A DNA stretch of 64,000 nucleotides, from the NCBI GenBank assembly GCA_024684085.1, contig JAIKXM010000021.1, forward strand, positions 85,065-149,064. Reading direction: 5' to 3'. Positions 54,170 through 61,645 of the stretch are shown here, one piece after another. The stretch comes from Lachnospiraceae bacterium (GTDB taxonomy: Bacteria > Bacillota > Clostridia > Lachnospirales > Lachnospiraceae). The notes under the pieces are model-generated. The model saw only the letters and a list, made by a program, of their open reading frames with translations, did not search any database and was not told the DNA's origin. Each line of letters begins with the position of its first letter. The stretch's first letter is position 1. The position numbers and the translations under genes are program-made.

Positions 54170-54588
54170 GGTTTGTAAAAACGATATTATAAGTAGAGGT
54201 GATAAATGCGCCCCGCAAAGTGACAAATCCGAACGCTGCTTCAAATATTCGTCTTTTAGTGCTTTCGGAGATAAAAATTATGCTAATTGTTGGGTGATTT
54301 TGGTCAATAATACCTGTATACAATCGGGATCAAAAGAGGGGGTGTCAGGGCCTGTTCCGAGAACGTAAAAAACACCTGATATGTCTTGAAAATAGCCAAG
54401 ATATTAAGAAAGTGTGAACAAAGTTTTGATACTTTGTAAATTATCTTTAAAGTGCGAAAAATAAGGAAATATAAGGGCTTCGCGGGGGGCGGGAAGTGGA
54501 CTATTTTTGAATACGGGACACTATTTAAATCGCGTGTCTATGTTGACAGATTATTGATTCAATATTGCTGTTTAAGAGTGAAAACCTA

Positions 54589-54617
54589 TTGACATCAAGT
54601 TACATTTTCATTATACT
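54589..54617 (+). promoter_or_regulatory. Near-consensus promoter of the multi-SHOCT gene
   Basis: TTGACA (54589-54594) and TATACT (54612-54617) with exactly 17 bases between. The best promoter match in the window; start near 54624 gives a long leader of about 120 bases. Confidence 0.8.
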
Positions 54618-54742
54618 TTTTATATCAGTAAGATAGTGAGTTTTGCTATGCCCATTAAGCATGATTCTTTTTCAGCGGAACATGCATCGGGGAGCAAAAT
54701 CTCGTTTTTCGTTACAAAAATATTTAACAAAGGGGCGAAATT

Positions 54743-56353
54743 ATGGCAAAAGAAGTTTTTCAGTGTGCGCCACCATCGAGTATACTAAGACGTAAGGGAA
54801 AAGTTGAAAAGGGAATGTATCTGGAAGTATCCAATACAGCGATTTTCGGTGTAGGTCTTATTTATTCCGAGAATAGCCGTAATGAGTATACCAGCGACAT
54901 CAATTATAGTATCAATACTATAACCAAGGTTGAGCAGGGATTATACTTTGACGTGGATACCCTTATCATTTATATCCGTACAACTTCTCTTTATGGTGTA
55001 GAGAAGCTTCAGATCAGATTCCCCGGACTTCGTGATTCGGATAGAGCTACCAAGCTTTTACGTAAGCTTATTGAGGCTAACAAGGATGATGTTGTTAATC
55101 AGACCAAGCCTATGAATATTCCGAGACCTATCAGCAGACCTGAGATTAAGGACGAAGTCAGAAAAGAGGAAACTGAAGAGAAGATCGCCAGACCTGAACC
55201 GGCCAAGGCTCCCACACCTGCTCCGGCACCTGCGCCTGCTCCGGCATCCGCATCTGCACCAACTCCCGTAGCAGCACCTACACCTTCACCCGCACCGGCT
55301 GCACCTACACCTGTAGCACCCACACCGGTAGCAGCTCAGGAAGATGAGAGCAAGTCGACATCTAACTCTATCACTCTTGAAGAGTATCAGAAGAAGCTGG
55401 CAAAGCTCGAGACCATTTACCTTACAGGTATGGTATCAGAGAAAGAATATAAGACAAGAAAGGCTGAGTACATCAGCAGCCTTAACGGATTGGATGATTT
55501 CTTCAATAAGGTTAAGGTTAATCTTCAGTACAGCGAGATTGGTTTCTTATCAGAGAAAGAGTTCGCTGACTTCAAGAAGAATACAGTTGCTGAGTGTTCA
55601 GAACTCTTTAATGTAAGCAATGACGTGTTACGTCAGAATCTGAAGAAGTTGTTCCTGTTATACCTTACAGAGATCCTTTCTTCAGAAGAATATGATAAGA
55701 TCTGCGATGATATTACAGAGTCAGTTCAGTATGTAACGACTGACAGTGAAGAGACCATAATCAATAAGATCGAGAAGTGGCCCATCCTTAAGGAATGTGA
55801 GATCATCTCAGAAGCACAGTACGAGCAGTTCCTAAAGCTTATCACAGAGGATACAAAGTTCAGCCCCGGCGATTCAATTCCGGTACTTGAGCATAAGCTC
55901 GTTCGTATGATGACACTTTCTAAGACCTTCATCTATATTGATGATGAGTTCGAACGTCATAAGAATGATATCGTATCTGAGATGACAAGCTTCGATTTCA
56001 CTAACGAAGCAAGACTCAGAAGCCAGATCGAGAAGATGATGCTCCTTAGAAAATGTGCTTGGATGTCTGAATCAGAGTACGCAGCTAAGAAGGCTGAAGT
56101 CCTCAGATCTATCGAGTCTAACACAGATATGGTTGCAAGGATGCAGTTACTTGGACTTCTCACAGAGATCAAGTTCATCGGCAAGAGTGATTACGATTCA
56201 TACAAGAGCAAGCTTGTTAACGAGATCTTCTCTAACCTTGGTGATATCAGTGAGCTGAAGGAGAAGGCTCAGAGCCTGATGAATCTTAAGGAAGCAGGCA
56301 TCATCTCTCCTCAGGAGTTCGATGAGTACAAGAAGAAGCTCATGTCATTCTAA
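54743..56353 (+). CDS. Multi-SHOCT protein with a beta-rich N-terminal domain
   Basis: 536 residues, cytosolic, no signal or membrane helix. Residues 1-115 form a beta-rich domain (GKVEKGMYLEVSNTAIFGVG, YFDVDTLIIYIRTTSL) that could be PH- or bPH-like. A Pro/Ala linker (about 150-205) with runs such as PAPAPAPAP follows. From about 215 to the end, several helical hairpin repeats carry the SHOCT pattern, a hydrophobic helix, GxISxxEF/Y and a charged helix: LETIYLTGMVSEKEYKTRK, YSEIGFLSEKEFADFK, YLTEILSSEEYDKICDD, LKECEIISEAQYEQFL, LLRKCAWMSESEYAAKK, LTEIKFIGKSDYDSYK, LKEAGIISPQEFDEYKKK. SHOCT units are usually single C-terminal tails, so seven in a row is unusual. Role unknown. Confidence 0.75.
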   Translation: MAKEVFQCAPPSSILRRKGKVEKGMYLEVSNTAIFGVGLIYSENSRNEYTSDINYSINTITKVEQGLYFDVDTLIIYIRTTSLYGVEKLQIRFPGLRDSDRATKLLRKLIEANKDDVVNQTKPMNIPRPISRPEIKDEVRKEETEEKIARPEPAKAPTPAPAPAPAPASASAPTPVAAPTPSPAPAAPTPVAPTPVAAQEDESKSTSNSITLEEYQKKLAKLETIYLTGMVSEKEYKTRKAEYISSLNGLDDFFNKVKVNLQYSEIGFLSEKEFADFKKNTVAECSELFNVSNDVLRQNLKKLFLLYLTEILSSEEYDKICDDITESVQYVTTDSEETIINKIEKWPILKECEIISEAQYEQFLKLITEDTKFSPGDSIPVLEHKLVRMMTLSKTFIYIDDEFERHKNDIVSEMTSFDFTNEARLRSQIEKMMLLRKCAWMSESEYAAKKAEVLRSIESNTDMVARMQLLGLLTEIKFIGKSDYDSYKSKLVNEIFSNLGDISELKEKAQSLMNLKEAGIISPQEFDEYKKKLMSF

Positions 56354-56381
56354 TCAAATGATTGGATATTCTATATGATTA

Positions 56382-56416
56382 ATATAATGCCAAGTGCAAT
56401 GCACTTGGCATTATAT
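56382..56416 (+). other. Long perfect hairpin before the ABC transporter genes
   Basis: ATAATGCCAAGTGC (56384-56397) and GCACTTGGCATTAT (56401-56414) pair fully over a three-base loop; two more base pairs extend the stem to 56382-56416. There is no long T-run, so it may be an attenuator, mRNA end or processing site between the SHOCT gene and the ABC operon. Confidence 0.75.
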
Positions 56417-56435
56417 AGTTAAGGCGAAGTTTCAG

Positions 56436-57038
56436 ATGAATATTGAGATAGATAATATTACAAAGAGTTATGGCAACAGAATAATACTTAATGATATATC
56501 GCTTAAGCTGGAACAGGGAACCTGTACCGGAATTATGGGCAGTAATGGATGCGGAAAGACAACGCTTCTTTCAATAATTGCAGGCGTTATGAAATGTAAG
56601 GGTATGCGTGTCACCAATGGGATCACTATCGGCCTCGTTCCACAGACCAATCCACTGATCGAAGGATTGTCGGTATATGATAATATGCTCCTCTGGAGTA
56701 ATGATAAGAGGATCATAGAACGCACCTTGCAGGAATATGATTTCTCGGATATAAGAAAGAGAAAGGTTAAGAAACTGTCCGGCGGTATGAAGAGGAGACT
56801 GTCTGTTACATGTGCCATGATGGGAGAGCCTGATCTTCTCATTATGGATGAACCTACATCAGCTCTTGATATGGAATATAAGAATCTCATACATAAGAGT
56901 ATGTCGGAGTATGTCAAGAGAGGCGGAATACTCCTTATCGCGACTCATTCGACTGAAGAAGCGGCTATCTGTGATCATCTGTACAGGCTGCAGGACGGAT
57001 ATCTTAGGGAAATTACAATAGAGGATTGCAACAGGTGA
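56436..57038 (+). CDS. ABC transporter ATP-binding protein
   Basis: 200 residues from ATG 56436 (AAGGCGA before). All ATPase motifs are present: Walker A GSNGCGKTT (35-43), signature LSGGMKRRLS, Walker B LLIMDEPTSALD and switch His in LIATHSTEE. Short length and motif spacing match ABC-2 type exporters. It energises the permease that overlaps its stop. Substrate unknown; no peptide precursor or resistance gene is adjacent. Confidence 0.95.
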   Translation: MNIEIDNITKSYGNRIILNDISLKLEQGTCTGIMGSNGCGKTTLLSIIAGVMKCKGMRVTNGITIGLVPQTNPLIEGLSVYDNMLLWSNDKRIIERTLQEYDFSDIRKRKVKKLSGGMKRRLSVTCAMMGEPDLLIMDEPTSALDMEYKNLIHKSMSEYVKRGGILLIATHSTEEAAICDHLYRLQDGYLREITIEDCNR

Positions 57039-58285
57039 AGCAGAAGAAGGGTATTATCAGACTTCAATTCAAGTTAATATTGTCTGCCGGTATCAGATCT
57101 GTGCTTATCTCTGTCGCTTTGCTGGGCATAGTTTTCATTCTGATCAGTACGTTCGCCAAGCAATACTTTGAAGACGATCGGCAAACAGGAATCGTTAAGA
57201 TCGGTGTTGTGACAGAAGATTACGGAACGGATTATAACGGGATAATACGTCTCGTCAATGCTTTTGAATCCATCAAGAGCTTCTGCGTTGTTGTTCCAAT
57301 GGAGGAAGAAGAGGCACTTTCGGAATTACAACAGGGAAATATCCCGCTTTATATCAGGATCCCTTCGGGGTTTATGGAAGATGCCGAACATATGAAAGAC
57401 GTTCAGCTGACTGTCGTAAGAACCGAAGAAGAAAGTATTGCAGCCAATAAGATATCAGCTCTTTTATCCGGAGTCGGCGGAGTAATGACGACTACAGAGA
57501 ATACAATAAGAGCTTTTTATGGGCACGAAGAGTATCTGAATAAGAGTATTCATGCGGTTGAAGATGATGTAATGCAGATGTATGTAAGCGCTTTCTTTAA
57601 GAGAAGCAGCCTGTATGATACTGTTTATTACTCTTCATACGGTAATATCAACGTGGGAAGCTTCTATATAATGTCTGCGATCACGTTGATAATACTGATA
57701 GTATCATCCAACATGCTATCAATCTTCGGTAACGGCTATTTTGAACTTATAAGTAACAGATTCACTAATGTAACCGATAAGATATTGATCTTTGGTACGG
57801 CAGTCATACAGACAGGTTTTGTTATCGCCGTGGAACTGGCCGCTATCGTTATGATCGTCCGCAGGGGATTGGTGTTATTGTCTGATGACAGTTCCCATAT
57901 ATATACGGACTATCTTGAAGAGTTCATACGATCCTATATTACTCCTTTTTCATTCTTAAGTATCTTTTTGGCAGGAATGGCTATTTCATGTGTGATATGG
58001 ATGTTCGTTATACTCATAGATAATAAGAGCAGAAGGGTCTTGATGTATGCTCTGACTATTATTACAGGAGTAATGCTGTCTGGAGTTATAGGATCGCAGT
58101 ATTACCTGCCTGCATTCATAAGACCATTTCGTAATATATGGACTTCGGGAAGTGTTCATACCTTCCTGATAGACGGATTTCTTACAGGTGAAGCCTCGAG
58201 GAATTGGATATCGGCCTCGCTGACCGTATTGGTTATCGTACTGATCGATATGATACTGTATATCCGAATGACAGTAAAGAGATGA
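57035..58285 (+). CDS. ABC-2 type permease
   Basis: About 416 residues from GTG 57035, which overlaps the ATPase stop (GTGA); a TTG at 57026 is also possible. One N-terminal helix (about 25-43), a large extracytoplasmic domain (about 50-210: IVKIGVVTEDYGTDYNGIIR), then five more helices in the C-terminal half. This is the ABC2_membrane_3 layout. It forms the membrane part of the exporter with the ATPase. The following protein has the same fold in smaller form, so the two may make a heterodimeric channel. Confidence 0.85.
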   Translation: MKQKKGIIRLQFKLILSAGIRSVLISVALLGIVFILISTFAKQYFEDDRQTGIVKIGVVTEDYGTDYNGIIRLVNAFESIKSFCVVVPMEEEEALSELQQGNIPLYIRIPSGFMEDAEHMKDVQLTVVRTEEESIAANKISALLSGVGGVMTTTENTIRAFYGHEEYLNKSIHAVEDDVMQMYVSAFFKRSSLYDTVYYSSYGNINVGSFYIMSAITLIILIVSSNMLSIFGNGYFELISNRFTNVTDKILIFGTAVIQTGFVIAVELAAIVMIVRRGLVLLSDDSSHIYTDYLEEFIRSYITPFSFLSIFLAGMAISCVIWMFVILIDNKSRRVLMYALTIITGVMLSGVIGSQYYLPAFIRPFRNIWTSGSVHTFLIDGFLTGEASRNWISASLTVLVIVLIDMILYIRMTVKR

Positions 58286-58304
58286 TGAGAGAGGATCTTT
58301 GATC

Positions 58305-59090
58305 ATGATAAAGTGTTGTAAGATGATGTTCCTTCAACTGAAGAGTGCTATTACATCTCCATCATTCCTGATGCTGATCCTGATAATGATACTTGCACTT
58401 GGGGCAACTGACAGGTATGTCAATTCTCATAAAACGGAATTGGTGATTCCCATAGATACACGGGATTATGAGGTTGGAGCGGAAGTGACACGTATGTTAT
58501 TGGCTTCAAATGAACAGGGAATATCCTTCATTGAGCTTGATGAAGAAGATATTGCAGAAGGAATACTGAATGGGAGATATCCTTGCGGTCTGATATTCAA
58601 CGAGGGAATGACCGATGTGGTCAAAAGTGGTAATAATATAGGTGCGATAACCATATTAAGCAGTTCTGATTCGGTAGATGCGCTTATGATCAAGGAAGTG
58701 GTCTTCCCATACATATTGAGATGCGTTTCCGATGATATGCTTCTTACCTATATTAATAGTGATGAGGTCATATCCGCAGAAGAAGGCATGAAACTGGTTG
58801 CCGAAAAGTCGGCTACTTTGTCCGGCCGGAATGAATTGCACCTGTATGATACTGTTATAATAGAAGGGAAGACTGAAAAAGAAGTCGATCTGAGAAGAAT
58901 GGTGTTCATCGCTGTATTGGTGATCCTGCTAATGGTCAATCTGGTCGATGTTGGTATTGCGTGTAAGGATTATCTTGCGGCTCACAGAAAGATAGAAAAG
59001 GCATTTTTGCTAATAAGCGGTGCGTTTGGCAGAACCGTGATACTGACTATGGTAGGTTTGGCAGTATACGCGGTTAAGTTGATGGATTAA
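58305..59090 (+). CDS. ABC-2 permease-like partner
   Basis: About 261 residues from ATG 58305 (GAGAGAGG before; TTG 58299 is an alternative). One N-terminal helix (SPSFLMLILIMILALGA), an extracytoplasmic domain with LVIPIDTRDYEVGAEV and FNEGMTDVVKSGN segments like those of the previous protein, then two closing helices. It has fewer helices than its neighbour, so it is either a truncated paralogue or a stable accessory subunit. Order ATPase-permease-partner-rhomboid with short gaps indicates one operon. Confidence 0.75.
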   Translation: MIKCCKMMFLQLKSAITSPSFLMLILIMILALGATDRYVNSHKTELVIPIDTRDYEVGAEVTRMLLASNEQGISFIELDEEDIAEGILNGRYPCGLIFNEGMTDVVKSGNNIGAITILSSSDSVDALMIKEVVFPYILRCVSDDMLLTYINSDEVISAEEGMKLVAEKSATLSGRNELHLYDTVIIEGKTEKEVDLRRMVFIAVLVILLMVNLVDVGIACKDYLAAHRKIEKAFLLISGAFGRTVILTMVGLAVYAVKLMD

Positions 59091-59124
59091 TGAGAAAGGG
59101 GAAGCCTCTGCCCGGCGGGAGAGG

Positions 59125-59715
59125 ATGAAGATTGGAATGAGTGTTAGAACATTTAAGAAGATTGAGTATAATTCACCGGTAATACTGACCTTTGCCGGAT
59201 TGAGTCTGGCTGCGCTGATCATTAATTATATAACGTTCGGCGAGAGTAATAAGCTGTTGTTCAGCGTATACAGGAGCAGTCCAAATAGTATTCTGTTCTA
59301 TCTGAGATTGTTCCTCCATGTACTCGGACATGAGAACTTTAGTCATTATATCGGCAATATGATGCTGTTCCTCCTTCTGGGGCCTATTATGGAAGAAAAA
59401 TACGGAAGCAGGAATATTATTATAATGATAGCATCCATTGCGCTTATGTCCGGATTTATCAATATAATGCTCTTTCCGAGAGTGGCACTTTTAGGTGCCA
59501 GCGGTGTAGTCTTCGGACTTATCGTATTATCTTCGATGACGGGACTTAAAGGAGGTAAGATCCCGCTCACTCTGATACTTGTCCTTATCATGTATCTTGG
59601 GCAGGAGATATATTCGGGATTGTTCGTATCCGATAATGTATCCCAGTTGACTCATATCATCGGCGGAATGATCGGATGTATATTCGGCTTTGCTTTGAAG
59701 GGCAGAAGTGCTTAA
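59125..59715 (+). CDS. Rhomboid family intramembrane serine protease
   Basis: 196 residues with six hydrophobic helices. HENFSHYIGNMMLFLLLGP carries the conserved loop and His/Asn region of rhomboids. Catalytic Ser126 is in LGASGVVFG (GxSG) and catalytic His177 in LTHIIGGMIG. Such proteases cleave membrane proteins within or near their helices. ATG 59125 lies right after GGGAGAGG, tight spacing; ATG 59137 is an alternative start. As last gene of the ABC operon it may process an exported or membrane substrate, an inference from place only. Confidence 0.88.
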   Translation: MKIGMSVRTFKKIEYNSPVILTFAGLSLAALIINYITFGESNKLLFSVYRSSPNSILFYLRLFLHVLGHENFSHYIGNMMLFLLLGPIMEEKYGSRNIIIMIASIALMSGFINIMLFPRVALLGASGVVFGLIVLSSMTGLKGGKIPLTLILVLIMYLGQEIYSGLFVSDNVSQLTHIIGGMIGCIFGFALKGRSA

Positions 59716-59795
59716 AAACAGAAGGACTAAAAAAACAGCAGGACTTAAAAAAACAGCAGGACTTTGATGATAGGATCAATGGCCTGCTGTTTTTT
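59713..59795. terminator. Bidirectional terminator with duplicated left arm
   Basis: AAAAAACAGCAGG (59748-59760) pairs with CCTGCTGTTTTTT (59783-59795). It serves the rhomboid operon on the plus strand and the convergent GGDEF gene on the minus strand. The left arm is preceded by two more tandem copies of about 18 bases (AAAAACAGAAGGACT and AAAAAACAGCAGGACTT), the same arrangement as at 41.6 kb. Confidence 0.88.
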
Positions 59796-59800
59796 AAATA

Positions 59801-61144
59801 TTATTCTTTGTCGGCCTTCAGAAGGAAGGCTGACTTGTGAGATTTGGCTTCATATAAGCGTTCATCGGCTTTGGCGAGAGCTTCCTCGATGGACAGCTGC
59901 TCTGACGGATTGACCGTATAGCAACCGATGGAAACGGAGATTATGTAAGGCTTATCGCTGGAATCATTGAACATGTCGAAAGCAGCCTTGATCTCGTTGA
60001 TGCTGTCTTCTTCACTGCAATCGGTATCGGATTGAGTTACTATGCATGAAAACTCGTCTCCGCCCAGGCGTCCTATAACACCCCGGTCAAGAGAGTATTT
60101 CTTAAGGATGCTTGAGATGGCGGTGATACAGAAATCTCCGTCGTCGTGCCCGAAAGTATCGTTCACTTTCTTGAGATTGTCCATGTCGATGTACATTACA
60201 AGGGTATCGAGAGATTTCTTACGATTACGTCTTATAATGTCGGTTGCCTTCTCATATAAGCCTTTTCTGTTATATACCCTCGTGAGAGGATCCATGATGG
60301 CCATGTCTATAGCCTTGTCGCGGGCTATAACTGCTCGCTTAAGCTTGATCTGCATCTTCTCCATTTCTTTCTGGACACAGATAACGCTTGTTATATCCTG
60401 ATGACATCCTTCAAGTCTTGTGAGACTGTTGTTGAGCTTGTTGCGTACTCCACCGAGACGGATATAGATAAGCTGACCGTCGGGATGATGCCATGCATAC
60501 TGAACTTCGGCATGAGTCTCATGAGCTATCTGTGAGATGAAGGTGTCAACTTCTTCACGGTACTCTGGATCGATTCGGTCGTACCAGGTGTGATACAGCT
60601 GTTCGCTTGTCAGCTTCTCTTTGATGCCGAGAGCGGTGAGCATAGTGGCATCCGCATACATCCTTGAAGGATAATTCTCTTCCAGTTCGATTGCCCAAAG
60701 GCCAATGTTGGCATTGGAGAGAATATCATGAGTGACCTCATAGGCATTCTGAGTAAGTATCAGTTCCGATACGTCCTGATGGATGCCTTCGAGACGAACG
60801 CCTTCACGATAATCGTAATTGCGAAGACCGCTGCAACGCATGTGGGTAACACCGTTAGTGGGGTGATACCAGGTATAACTTACCTCTGCGTGCTTATTAC
60901 AGGTCATCTTGATCACGGCTTCTCTAACGGCTCTGTAGGAAGCTGGATCGATGTTATTGTACCAGTCCCTGTATAACTGCTCGGGATCGGGACGTGATTC
61001 GGGGCTCCGTCCGAGCAGAGAGAGCATAGCGCGGTCTGCATACATCTTTGGGGGCTTTCCTTCATCGATCTCAATGGCCCAAAGTCCTATATTAGAATCA
61101 TTTAATATGTTTTTCGCTAACTGAAAATCCGCACCTTGTTCCAT
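59801..61144 (-). CDS. Diguanylate cyclase with two PAS domains
   Basis: 447 residues, no membrane helix. Two similar PAS-type domains (about 5-130 and 135-260) share SNIGLWAIE(I/L), MYAD, WYHP/WHHP and LEG(I/C)HQD, so they arose by duplication. A short coiled coil (260-285) leads to the GGDEF domain (290-447): metal Asp in MYIDMDNLKKVNDTFGHDDGD, active site GGDEF at 361-365. An RxxD inhibitory site is not evident just before it. It makes cyclic di-GMP from two GTP. PilB here has the domain that in other bacteria binds this messenger. GGAG precedes the ATG. Confidence 0.93.
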   Translation of the reverse strand: MEQGADFQLAKNILNDSNIGLWAIEIDEGKPPKMYADRAMLSLLGRSPESRPDPEQLYRDWYNNIDPASYRAVREAVIKMTCNKHAEVSYTWYHPTNGVTHMRCSGLRNYDYREGVRLEGIHQDVSELILTQNAYEVTHDILSNANIGLWAIELEENYPSRMYADATMLTALGIKEKLTSEQLYHTWYDRIDPEYREEVDTFISQIAHETHAEVQYAWHHPDGQLIYIRLGGVRNKLNNSLTRLEGCHQDITSVICVQKEMEKMQIKLKRAVIARDKAIDMAIMDPLTRVYNRKGLYEKATDIIRRNRKKSLDTLVMYIDMDNLKKVNDTFGHDDGDFCITAISSILKKYSLDRGVIGRLGGDEFSCIVTQSDTDCSEEDSINEIKAAFDMFNDSSDKPYIISVSIGCYTVNPSEQLSIEEALAKADERLYEAKSHKSAFLLKADKE

Positions 61145-61258
61145 TCAAAACTCCTGACTGTTCCGAAAGATCTGTTACACTTATTATGATATATTAAAAT
61201 GGCTTTAAAAGCAATGAACACATCTTAAATAAACATTTTCCTGACATCAAATAAGTAT

Positions 61259-61377
61259 GAATGTCGCTTGTGACATTGTGGCGCCAAGTGCGGATGCTAT
61301 AGCATCATCTGACCTTGTGCGAGAGCGCATCCTTAGCGAGGCGTTTTGTGTAATAGGAAGTAATTTCTTATCACATA
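61259..61377 (-). repeat. Dispersed hairpin-bounded element, minus-strand copy
   Basis: Read on the minus strand, it begins with an imperfect TGTGATAAGAAA.../TTCCTATTACACA hairpin, then ACGCCTCGCTAAGGATGCG, about two diverged units, and ends in a decayed AATGTC(A)CAAGCGACATTC hairpin. Its orientation is opposite to that of the 45.3 and 46.8 kb copies. The gap 61145-61645 otherwise holds no gene. Confidence 0.85.
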
Positions 61378-61509
61378 AAAATGTGGCAGACAGCCTCTTT
61401 AGAACGGAGACGATACTGCCGATAATCACATAAAGTGAACATTGAAAAGCATGCCTGATACTAAGATGGATTATCATATGTAAAAGGCTTTGTTTTGATT
61501 GAAAGACGA

Positions 61510-61537
61510 CCTTGTTAATAATATAATATTAACAAGG
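61510..61537 (+). other. Inverted repeat upstream of the Ser-rich gene
   Basis: CCTTGTTAATA (61510-61520) and TATTAACAAGG (61527-61537) form an 11-bp stem with a six-base loop. No T-run follows. It lies 108 bases before the next ATG and may be an operator or leader hairpin. Confidence 0.6.
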
Positions 61538-61645
61538 CTAAGTGTATTTAGTGTTGGCATTTATTGATTTGTAAGAGTGGCTTCGGTTACTTGAATATCA
61601 ACAATAAACCCGGTTGATCTATTTTTTCTGAAAGGGAGCAGAGCT

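Noticed and set aside
54165..54368. A 67-codon plus-strand frame in the gap after the exonuclease gene
   Set aside because: No ribosome site, atypical composition with many Cys and Lys, and it begins inside the decayed end of the 55-base repeats.
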